The position numbers were made by a program, and so were the translations under genes. Below the pieces are notes generated by a model, which saw only the letters and a list, made by a program, of their open reading frames with translations, did no database searches and was not told where the DNA came from. This document shows positions 57,222 to 64,000 of a DNA stretch of 64,000 bases, piece by piece (position 1 is the first letter of the stretch; each line of letters starts with the position of its first letter). The stretch lies in contig NZ_AUIO01000012.1 of assembly GCF_000423745.1 (NCBI RefSeq), positions 1 to 64,000 of the forward strand, in the 5' to 3' direction. Source of the DNA: Streptococcus plurextorum DSM 22810 (GTDB lineage Bacteria > Bacillota > Bacilli > Lactobacillales > Streptococcaceae).

Positions 57222-57929
57222 TTATCCTCCATGCTTATCAAGCATATTTCTCAGGTATCGATTAATCAAAGGTCGAATATCCTGAATTGATTTAATATCA
57301 CGAATGACTGTACCATCACTTAATTCTAAATCATAAACTTCATAGTTCTCGTCTACAAAATCATCAAACTTCATTTTTTGAACAAAATCTTTGAAATCCT
57401 TAAACTGTTGTAACCAAAGTTTTGTAAATTCTTGTTGATAAGCTGGAGACATTAGTGTCTTTAATTTTGGTTGTTCAAAATATAATTTTAAGTCATACAG
57501 TAAACAATCAATCCTATCTAAATAGGCAACGTAACGCTGGGTGTTAATTGTTGGTAATTTATGTTTCGGCCAAATAAAATGCAAGTCACTGTTTCCACGT
57601 ACTCTTTTATAATCTTCAAGCCATTTATCAAAGTCACCATTATGTAATTTCACTAATTGTTTCCGACCACAAACTATATCAGCTGACAACCTAATTCTTT
57701 GTCCAGCAACCTCCATTTCAAGATGCGTTGGAGTAACTCTTTCTAGTGGGGCAAAATCATAACGCTGAGACAAAACTTTGTACAATTCAATATCTCTGGC
57801 ATCTGGATCCCATGATAGACTTGTAAAAATATCCTCAATACTTGCAGGAGAAGTCTTTTGAAAAATTTTATAATAGTCACTATTATAAAATTGATTAAAA
57901 CGTTGTATATTTTCCTTATAAACCTTCAT
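57222..57929 (-). CDS. Hypothetical protein, unrecognised
   Basis: 235 residues, AT-rich coding, mixed helix with many aromatic residues (MKVYKENIQRFNQFYNSDYY at the start; FIWPKHKLPTINTQRYVAYLDRIDCLL in the middle). No membrane segment or signal. It may belong to a DUF family of phage- or defence-neighbour proteins, but I cannot name it. It lies between the PH-domain gene and prfC. Confidence 0.6.
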   Translation of the reverse strand: MKVYKENIQRFNQFYNSDYYKIFQKTSPASIEDIFTSLSWDPDARDIELYKVLSQRYDFAPLERVTPTHLEMEVAGQRIRLSADIVCGRKQLVKLHNGDFDKWLEDYKRVRGNSDLHFIWPKHKLPTINTQRYVAYLDRIDCLLYDLKLYFEQPKLKTLMSPAYQQEFTKLWLQQFKDFKDFVQKMKFDDFVDENYEVYDLELSDGTVIRDIKSIQDIRPLINRYLRNMLDKHGG

Positions 57930-58047
57930 CAGTTCTTATTTCCCACTAGAAAAGGTCCACTGGACCTTAGCCATTGGTAAGCCGACTGCTGTCGGATCTC
58001 ATCTCCAACCTTTCACCTCGCTTGACATCTCTAGGCTCGGGCTGTTG

Positions 58048-59592
58048 TTACATCTTCTCCTCCAACTCCACATCCGGATACTTGTCCGCAAACCAGCGGA
58101 GGGCGAAGTCATTTTCAAAGAGGAAAACGGGTTGGTCAAAGCGGTCTTTGGCTAGGATGTTACGGCTTGAGGACATCCGTTCATCCAGGTCTTCTGGCTT
58201 GATCCAACGGACTGTCTTTTTACCCATTGGAGTCATAACCACTTCTGCATTGTACTCGCCTTCCATGCGGTGTTTGAAGACTTCAAACTGGAGCTGACCA
58301 ACAGCCCCCAGCATATACTCGCCAGTCTGGTAGTTCTTGTAGAGCTGGATAGCTCCTTCTTGCACCAGCTGCTCGATTCCCTTGTGGAAGGATTTTTGTT
58401 TCATGACATTTTTAGCAGACACTTTCATGAAAATTTCAGGAGTGAAGGTTGGCAACGGTTCGAACTCAAACTTGTTCTTGCCTACGGTCAAGGTATCTCC
58501 TACCTGGTAAGTCCCTGTATCGTAAATCCCGATAATGTCCCCCGCTACTGCATTTTCCACATTCTCACGTGACTCGGCCATGAACTGGGTCACGTTGGAC
58601 AACTTAGCTCCCTTGCCTGTACGAGGCAGGTTAACCGCCATGCCGCGTTCAAATTCGCCTGAAACCACACGGACAAAGGCAATGCGGTCGCGGTGACGAG
58701 GGTCCATGTTGGCTTGGATTTTGAAAACAAAGCCTGAAAAGTCTTTATTGAGCGGGTCAATGACATCCCCTGTCGTTGTCTTGTGACCATGTGGCTCTGG
58801 AGCAAACTCCAAGAAGGTATCAAGGAAGGTCTGCACACCAAAGTTTGTCAGGGCTGAACCAAAGAAAACAGGGGTCAAATCGCCGTCCAAAATCGCCTGC
58901 TCTGAGAACTCATTCCCAGCTTCCGCCAAGAGCTCAATATCGTCCAAGACCTGTGCGTAAAAGGGATTAGAACCAAAGAGCTTGTCACCCTCGTCCAAAC
59001 TTGCAAATCGCTCATCGCTTCGGTAGAGTTCCAAGCGTTTGTTATGAAGGTCATAGAGGCCCTCAAAGGATTTGCCCATACCAATCGGCCAGTTCATCGG
59101 ATAGCTGGCAATACCTAAAACTTCTTCCAACTCCTGCAACAAATCCAGTGGCTCCCGACCGTCACGGTCCAACTTGTTGATGAAGGTAAAGACTGGAATG
59201 TTTCGGTGTTTCACAACCTCAAAGAGCTTTTTGGTCTGGGCCTCGATACCCTTGGCAGAATCCACCACCATAACAGCCGCATCTACTGCCATCAAGGTCC
59301 GATAGGTATCCTCAGAGAAGTCCTCGTGCCCTGGTGTATCCAGGATATTGACCCGCTTACCCGCGTAGTCAAACTGCATGACAGACGAAGTCACCGAGAT
59401 CCCACGTTGCTTCTCAATATCCATCCAGTCAGACTTGGCAAAGTTACCAGTCTTTTTCCCCTTAACCGTACCAGCCTCACGAATCTCGCCCCCAAAGTAG
59501 AGCAACTGCTCAGTAATAGTGGTCTTACCCGCGTCCGGGTGAGAGATAATCGCAAAGGTGCGGCGTTTCTTGATTTCTTCTTGTAATGACAT
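58048..59592 (-). CDS. prfC: Peptide chain release factor 3
   Basis: 514 residues. GTPase G1 [14 protein letters not shown]3 [15 protein letters not shown]4 [10 protein letters not shown], followed by EF-G-like domains II and III. Recycles RF1 and RF2 after termination. Confidence 0.95.
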   Translation of the reverse strand: MSLQEEIKKRRTFAIISHPDAGKTTITEQLLYFGGEIREAGTVKGKKTGNFAKSDWMDIEKQRGISVTSSVMQFDYAGKRVNILDTPGHEDFSEDTYRTLMAVDAAVMVVDSAKGIEAQTKKLFEVVKHRNIPVFTFINKLDRDGREPLDLLQELEEVLGIASYPMNWPIGMGKSFEGLYDLHNKRLELYRSDERFASLDEGDKLFGSNPFYAQVLDDIELLAEAGNEFSEQAILDGDLTPVFFGSALTNFGVQTFLDTFLEFAPEPHGHKTTTGDVIDPLNKDFSGFVFKIQANMDPRHRDRIAFVRVVSGEFERGMAVNLPRTGKGAKLSNVTQFMAESRENVENAVAGDIIGIYDTGTYQVGDTLTVGKNKFEFEPLPTFTPEIFMKVSAKNVMKQKSFHKGIEQLVQEGAIQLYKNYQTGEYMLGAVGQLQFEVFKHRMEGEYNAEVVMTPMGKKTVRWIKPEDLDERMSSSRNILAKDRFDQPVFLFENDFALRWFADKYPDVELEEKM

Positions 59593-60058
59593 GATATTTC
59601 CTTTTCATTTTCTGTATTTGGGTTCATAGCAGAGCTAAACTCTTATAATCTCAGCTTACATTGGATGGTCCTCATTCCTTGACTTAGCTCTCCTTAAAAA
59701 CAAAGAAGTTGCCATATAACTTCCTTATTATAACGGAAACAAAGGGATTTTTCAATCAAGTCATAACGAATCATTCAAGACCATTGATGACATCAAATAA
59801 GCACCCGACTTCTCTACCGAGAACAGCTCTTCCTTACTATTAAGAGCGATACAAACACGGTTGATCCATATCCTCAACAAAATTTCCCAAACTTCTTCTC
59901 AACATAAACACCTACCACTAACCAAAACCACCTATCGTATAAGCTCCTTGACCCTCACCTCATCATGAGACTTTAGAAGTCTGATATCACACTTCCTCTC
60001 TGGACACCATGATAGGACATTGAGCGTTGATGATAGACCCTCCAATCGTCTTTCAATA
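59593..60058. other. Intergenic stretch without a recognised gene
   Basis: About 465 bases between prfC and the Bax-inhibitor gene. No long frame on either strand. A 21-codon minus-strand frame (MLRRSLGNFVEDMDQP) lacks support. T- and C-rich text with no obvious repeats or RNA structure; it may hold a decayed gene or the prfC promoter. Confidence 0.4.
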
Positions 60059-60086
60059 CTAAAAAAGAGAGCCTGTTGGCTCTCTT
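60059..60086 (-). terminator. Terminator of the BI-1 gene
   Basis: AGAGAGCC/GGCTCTCT with a 4-base loop and six T. Confidence 0.9.
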
Positions 60087-60092
60087 TATTTA

Positions 60093-60788
60093 TTAGTCGT
60101 TTCGTGATAGAAGACGAAGCATATTGAGGAAAAGGTTAATAAAATCTAGGTAGAGATTCAGTGCCATTGAAATAGCCCAACCATCTCCCACACGACCTCC
60201 TGTTTGGCGATAAACTTGCTTGATTAGCTGATTTTCATAAGCAATTAAACCTGCAAAAATCACAACGGAAATGAGACTAATAATGTAGCTCATAGTACCA
60301 CTACCAATAAAGATATTGACCAAGCTTGCAATAACAACACCGATCAAAGCAGCATACAAAGCCTTAGCTATACCAGACAAATCTTTCTTGATGACCATGC
60401 CCAGCACTGCCATGACCATAAAGACCAAAGCAGATGAAATAAAAGCTTGGAAGACCGTTGATTGTGCATAAAAGATGAGGATGAAGCTTAACGTGAAACC
60501 ATTTAAAGCTGAGTAAGTCAAAAAGAGTGGTAAGGCACTTGGACTATTTTTACGTGCGGCGCTTGAAGCCACCCAAACTAAAGCTAACTGCCCAAAAATA
60601 GCGGCATAGTAGACCCAAGAAGCGCTCTGAAGAATCGTAATGACCTGAAAATAATAGCGATACAGCATCAATCCTGAGACCACTGCTGATAAGGCAATCC
60701 CAAGACCAACCAAACCATAAATTTTAGCAAAAAAGCGATTCAGACCTGCATCTGATTCCGTATAAATAACATTATTTTGAAATTCCAT
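60093..60788 (-). CDS. Bax inhibitor-1/YccA-family membrane protein
   Basis: 231 residues with about seven membrane segments and the C-terminal [23 protein letters not shown]-1 proteins leak or sense calcium and protons; the bacterial role is not settled. 21 bases after the HD gene, same strand. Confidence 0.9.
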   Translation of the reverse strand: MEFQNNVIYTESDAGLNRFFAKIYGLVGLGIALSAVVSGLMLYRYYFQVITILQSASWVYYAAIFGQLALVWVASSAARKNSPSALPLFLTYSALNGFTLSFILIFYAQSTVFQAFISSALVFMVMAVLGMVIKKDLSGIAKALYAALIGVVIASLVNIFIGSGTMSYIISLISVVIFAGLIAYENQLIKQVYRQTGGRVGDGWAISMALNLYLDFINLFLNMLRLLSRND

Positions 60789-60809
60789 TTCATTCTCCTT
60801 TGATTTCCC

Positions 60810-61310
60810 TTAGTGATGATGACTGCCCAATTCCTTACGACGAAGGAAAGGGCGTTTCCGCCAAGCTTTTCGGATGGGTCTAGTCGCCTCTCTGACTGCC
60901 CAATATTTGTCAACCATGCTCACCAAATAGCTTTCTTTATAACGCGGAGGAGCAATGGTAGCTCCCCACATGTGTTTGAGGATAATATCCTCTTCTTTGT
61001 GGTTTAGTTCAATTAACTTTTTGGCATTTCGTGCGGCAATACGTGGATGCGTCCAAGCATGACCTTTTTTAAATTTAGTGTCTCGCCAATCATAGTAAAA
61101 TAAGTCATGAAGTAGACCTCCACGAGCTGTTGATTTAGCATCCCATCCTAGTTTCCTAGCGATTTTAAAGCTGGTGTAAGCCACGTTGATCGAGTGCTCA
61201 TAGCGTGTGGAATGCTTATGCTGGACAATTTTATCCAACTTTCTAAACTTAGGGTGCCGAATCAGATGCCCGACATGGGACATGAATTCAGCATCATTCG
61301 TATAAGGCAT
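60810..61310 (-). CDS. HD-domain hydrolase
   Basis: 166 residues from ATG at 61310 with GGAGG 8 bases upstream. Metal motif: RYEHSINVAY and LLHDLFYYDW (HD), His further on in HMWG. Probably a nucleotide phosphohydrolase or phosphodiesterase. C-terminus basic (RKAWRKRPFLRRKELGSHHH) with a natural His run. Confidence 0.85.
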   Translation of the reverse strand: MPYTNDAEFMSHVGHLIRHPKFRKLDKIVQHKHSTRYEHSINVAYTSFKIARKLGWDAKSTARGGLLHDLFYYDWRDTKFKKGHAWTHPRIAARNAKKLIELNHKEEDIILKHMWGATIAPPRYKESYLVSMVDKYWAVREATRPIRKAWRKRPFLRRKELGSHHH

Positions 61311-61346
61311 AACAATCACCTCCTAGCATCATTATACCATGATTTC

Positions 61347-62087
61347 TTAAATCAAGCTGAAAATAAGGATACCTGCTGCCACTGCAACATTCAAACTTTC
61401 AGCCTGACCTGGCATACTAATATGAACTAGTTGATCAGCTACTTTTGCAACCTCTGAAGAGATGCCACTTCCTTCATTTCCAAGAACCAAGACAAAGCCA
61501 TCACGATTTACAACCTCTTTATAGTCAATAGAATTCTTGGACAAGGTGGTCGCCACTATCTGCAATTCTGATGCCCTAAAGAGCGCTAGCAAGTCAGAGG
61601 TAGACTGCCGCCAAATGGGTAAGTGAAAGTGACTGCCTTGCATAGAACGCAAGGTTTTTGGGTTGTAAATATCTACCGTCTTATCAGATAAAAAGACGCC
61701 ATCAAACCCCGCAGCATCAGCCGTTCTGATAATAGTACCGACATTTCCGGGATCTTGCACATCTTCTAAAAAGAGGTAACGACCAGATAAGCCTTCTGGG
61801 GAAGGCACATCTGTTATAGCCACCTCAGCAATCACGCCTTGAGGAGTCGGTGATTCTGACAATTCCTTTAAAATCTCTATGGTAACAAGGCTAACATTTG
61901 GACAGTCTTTCACCCGATAGGCCATCTCATCCAAGACAAAGATATTGAGAAACTTCGCATCAGCTTTTTGAGCTTCTTCAAACAAATGCCATCCTTCTAT
62001 CAAATAGGACTGCTTCCGATATTTTTTTTGCAACAGCTTTTTAGCTGACTTAATGGTTGAATTACTTCGTGATCTAATCGTGTTCAT
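61347..62087 (-). CDS. TrmH/SpoU-family rRNA methyltransferase
   Basis: 246 residues. N-terminal SpoU substrate-binding domain, then the knot: VQDPGNVGTIIRTADAAG, LGNEGSGIS, SLNVAVAAGILIFSL. Methylates ribose 2'-O in 23S or tRNA; exact target not known. Confidence 0.92.
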   Translation of the reverse strand: MNTIRSRSNSTIKSAKKLLQKKYRKQSYLIEGWHLFEEAQKADAKFLNIFVLDEMAYRVKDCPNVSLVTIEILKELSESPTPQGVIAEVAITDVPSPEGLSGRYLFLEDVQDPGNVGTIIRTADAAGFDGVFLSDKTVDIYNPKTLRSMQGSHFHLPIWRQSTSDLLALFRASELQIVATTLSKNSIDYKEVVNRDGFVLVLGNEGSGISSEVAKVADQLVHISMPGQAESLNVAVAAGILIFSLI

Positions 62088-62162
62088 GATTTTATTATAT
62101 CAAAAAATAAAAAACAAACACAGGACTTTTATTTTCTGTCTTATTAAAGTATAATAGAGCTA

Positions 62163-63029
62163 ATGAGAAAGAGAATTAAACCTATATTTATTTTGGTTTT
62201 TATCGGCTTCTTCCTTTCTGCTTTAGCAACAATAAGATTGCGGCATGAATACACTCAAGCCCAGCTCCTGAAAGCCAATCAAGCAAAAGCAAAACAAGCC
62301 GCGGCAACAGAAACAACCACTGAAGCAGAGGAAGCATCGACAGAACCTTTTGTTTTGAATCCTATCATTGATGTCTCTGGATGGCAACTCCCTAGCGATA
62401 TTGATTACGATCTCCTATCGGCAAATATCTCTGGGGCTATTGTCCGTGTTTTTGGCGGTTCGCAAATTACCAAAGATAACAACGCCGCCTATACAACTGG
62501 CATTGATAAATCCTTCAAAACCCATATCACCGAATTCCAAAAACGTAATGTTCCTGTGGCAGTTTATAGTTATGCCCTTGGCAGTAGCGTTGAGGAGATG
62601 AAAGAAGAAGCCCGTCTCTTTTATGAGAATGCCTCGCCATACAACCCTACCTTTTACTGGATTGACGTGGAAGAACCTACCATGTCAAATATGAATAAAG
62701 GGGTAGAGGCCTTCCGTAAGGAGTTAAAAAAATTAGGTGCTGAAAAAGTAGGTATCTATATCGGCACTTACTTTATGGCGGAACAAGGCATTTCAGTAGA
62801 TAAATTTGATGCTGTTTGGATTCCAGCCTATGGTGATAATTCTGGCTACTACAACGCTGCACCACAGACCAATCTCTATTATGATTTACACCAGTACACT
62901 TCAGCAGGATGGGTCAGTGGTTTTTCTGGGAATCTAGACCTCAACCAAATTTCACCCATCTCCTCTGATGCCAAAGCAACCTATGAAAAGCTTTTTGGCC
63001 CTATTGAAGAAACAGAAAATACGAACTGA
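62163..63029 (+). CDS. GH25 muramidase, membrane-anchored
   Basis: 288 residues. N-terminal membrane anchor (PIFILVFIGFFLSALATI), Ala/Glu/Thr-rich spacer, then a GH25 barrel from IDVSGWQLPSDIDYD through YWIDVEEPT (DxE) to LDLNQISP. Cleaves MurNAc-GlcNAc bonds; a cell-wall remodelling enzyme. -10 (TATAAT) lies just before the start. Confidence 0.88.
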   Translation: MRKRIKPIFILVFIGFFLSALATIRLRHEYTQAQLLKANQAKAKQAAATETTTEAEEASTEPFVLNPIIDVSGWQLPSDIDYDLLSANISGAIVRVFGGSQITKDNNAAYTTGIDKSFKTHITEFQKRNVPVAVYSYALGSSVEEMKEEARLFYENASPYNPTFYWIDVEEPTMSNMNKGVEAFRKELKKLGAEKVGIYIGTYFMAEQGISVDKFDAVWIPAYGDNSGYYNAAPQTNLYYDLHQYTSAGWVSGFSGNLDLNQISPISSDAKATYEKLFGPIEETENTN

Positions 63030-63052
63030 TATTAATATCAGTTCTTTTCTTT
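63022..63052 (+). terminator. Terminator after the muramidase
   Basis: GAACTGATAT-TA-ATATCAGTTC palindrome followed by TTTTCTTTT. Confidence 0.8.
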
Positions 63053-63080
63053 TGACAACTATCGTTATTTTTAATATACT
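63052..63080 (+). promoter_or_regulatory. Promoter of the TPP riboswitch/thiT unit
   Basis: -35 TTGACA at 63052-63057, 17-base spacer, -10 TATACT at 63075-63080. Confidence 0.85.
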
Positions 63081-63090
63081 TTAAAAAACA

Positions 63091-63173
63091 ACACAAAGGA
63101 GTGCCTCTGGCTGAGATCGCATCTGCGAAATCCTCATCACCTGATCTCGTTAGGACGAGCGTAGGAATTGTGA
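63091..63173 (+). promoter_or_regulatory. TPP riboswitch (THI element)
   Basis: GGAGTGCC...GGCTGAGAT, then ACCTGATC and GCGTAGGAA: the conserved thiamine pyrophosphate core, closed by CACAA (63092-63096) with TTGTG (63168-63172). Upstream of thiT. Confidence 0.95.
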
Positions 63174-63185
63174 GTACAGTTAATG

Positions 63186-63211
63186 AACTCTTTTGTGCGG
63201 ACAAAGGAGTT
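63186..63211 (+). promoter_or_regulatory. SD-sequestering hairpin, riboswitch expression platform
   Basis: AACTCTTTTG (63186-63195) pairs with CAAAGGAGTT (63202-63211), 10 bp with one G-T, loop of 6. It covers the thiT ribosome site GGAG (63206-63209). This suggests control at translation. Confidence 0.75.
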
Positions 63212-63214
63212 TTT

Positions 63215-63736
63215 ATGTCGTATTTTTCTACACGAGTCCTCATCCAAACAGCAATGATGACTGCCTTAGCCGTCGTCCTCGATAAACTGGCGATTTATCA
63301 AATGCCTCAAGGGGGGAGCGTTACCTTGGTCATGCTTCCCTTACTGATGATTGCCTTTCGATTTGGGGCAAGAGCTGGACTATTTGCGGGGTTTTGCACC
63401 GGCCTTCTTCAACTTATCTTTGGTGGCTATTTTTTAAACCCTATCCAAGTCACTTTGGATTACCTATTAGCTTACAGTGCTGTCGGAATAGCGGGGTTTT
63501 GTCGCCACAAGACCCTTCTTTCTCTATCCCTGTATTCCATTTTAGCTAGTTTAGCAAGACTCTTTTGGCACGTCTTAGCTGGCATTGTTTTTTACGCCGA
63601 CTATGCACCTGAAGAGACTCCTGTATGGATTTACTCTCTCACTTATAACCTCAGCTACATGTTACCCTCCACTGTTCTAACGCTTTTAATATTACTGACT
63701 CTTTATAAGCGTAAACCCTTATGGCTTGAAAATTAA
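63215..63736 (+). CDS. thiT: Energy-coupled thiamine transporter ThiT
   Basis: 173 residues from ATG at 63215, six membrane segments, GGSVTLVMLPLLMIAFRFGARAG and NPIQVTLDYLLAY as in ThiT. S-component of an ECF transporter; the shared EcfAA'T module is elsewhere. The open frame 38 codons upstream lies in the riboswitch. Confidence 0.93.
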   Translation: MSYFSTRVLIQTAMMTALAVVLDKLAIYQMPQGGSVTLVMLPLLMIAFRFGARAGLFAGFCTGLLQLIFGGYFLNPIQVTLDYLLAYSAVGIAGFCRHKTLLSLSLYSILASLARLFWHVLAGIVFYADYAPEETPVWIYSLTYNLSYMLPSTVLTLLILLTLYKRKPLWLEN

Positions 63737-63740
63737 AAAT

Positions 63741-63769
63741 CTGACAAGGATGAGAAATAATGGTATAAT
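63741..63769 (+). promoter_or_regulatory. Promoter of the YbaK/EbsC gene
   Basis: -35 CTGACA at 63741-63746, 17-base spacer, TGG-TATAAT -10 at 63764-63769. Confidence 0.8.
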
Positions 63770-63811
63770 AGTTTTGTTATACTGTTTTTTCTTTATTAAG
63801 GAGATGACGTT

Positions 63812-64000
63812 ATGGCTAAGAAAAATACTCTCAAGAAGAACTTGGTCAACCAAATTTTGGATAAGGCAGGTATCGCCTACGATAATCTTGATTTTAACGG
63901 TCTTGATGGTCGCTATCCAGATGACGTTGACCCCTCAAGCATTTTTAAAACATTAGCCCTAACCGGCGATAAAACTGGCCCAGTTATTGGGATTTTACCT
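63812..64000 (+). CDS. Cys-tRNA(Pro)/Cys-tRNA(Cys) deacylase YbaK/EbsC-type, partial
   Basis: 63 residues of a longer protein cut by the window edge: MAKKNTLKKNLVNQILDKAG, then FKTLALTGDKTGPVIGILP, which fits YbaK/EbsC proteins that edit mischarged tRNA. AAGGAGATGACGTT precedes the ATG. Confidence 0.88.
   Translation, partial: MAKKNTLKKNLVNQILDKAGIAYDNLDFNGLDGRYPDDVDPSSIFKTLALTGDKTGPVIGILP

Noticed and set aside
59800-60050. Possible small RNA or decayed gene upstream of the BI-1 terminator
   Set aside because: No promoter, terminator or coding pattern could be supported.

Overview
The window is chromosomal DNA from a Streptococcus; the species cannot be fixed from sequence alone. It opens with the 5' end of a streptococcal-type 16S rRNA gene, carries a long block of streptococcal housekeeping genes, and uses Gram-positive signals throughout (GGAGG ribosome sites, TATAAT/TTGACA promoters, T-box, YSIRK/LPXTG surface protein). 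Most genes lie on the minus strand.

Region by region. (1) 1-1552: rRNA operon start with two tandem promoters, then a YjbR/EVE-like protein. (2) 1628-6410: an AT-rich accessory block with a Nudix hydrolase, a PLD-helicase and an ApeA-like HEPN protein, read here as a candidate phage-defence cluster. (3) 6494-11698: a T-box-controlled operon (glyoxalase, then an in-frame EcsC-ValS fusion), two small conserved genes and a tRNA-Thr. (4) 11832-20094: a host-glycan island with a mannose-family PTS, GH35 beta-galactosidase, AgaS, LacD and two GntR/HutC regulators with visible operator-like sites. (5) 20267-25336: a 1689-residue LPXTG-anchored M26-type zinc metalloprotease with a tandem 20-residue repeat. 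(6) 25511-31739: maf, an estA gene broken by one stop codon, RNase J2, and the trpXYZ-type ABC transporter behind a Trp-codon leader peptide and terminator. (7) 32097-34657: rqcH/pavA and a CpsY-type LysR regulator. (8) 34875-40796: nucleoside salvage operon rpiA-deoB-arsC-like-arsC-punA-lemA-like-deoD-unknown, the last gene carrying an RX4H motif. (9) 40912-46583: a Ser-rich secreted protein, mnmE, a racemase and an octopine-dehydrogenase-like gene. (10) 46693-53047: overlapping operon murI-rdgB-yfcE-cbpB-xerD-like-scpA-scpB-rluB-yidD. (11) 53147-64000: lysA, cshA, prfC, a BI-1 protein, HD hydrolase, TrmH, GH25 muramidase, a TPP riboswitch with thiT, and the start of a YbaK/EbsC deacylase.

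The genes link in clear ways. The glycan island would trim and import galactose/GalNAc-type sugars and pass them through AgaS to LacD; the tagatose-6-phosphate kinase needed between them is not in the window. The M26 protease beside it fits life on host mucosa. RNA control is frequent: T-box on valS, leader-peptide attenuation on trpXYZ, TPP riboswitch on thiT. The least explained items are the defence-like cluster, the EcsC-ValS fusion beside it, and the HEPN-like protein in the nucleoside operon. All calls rest on reading motifs and translated proteins; no database search was made.
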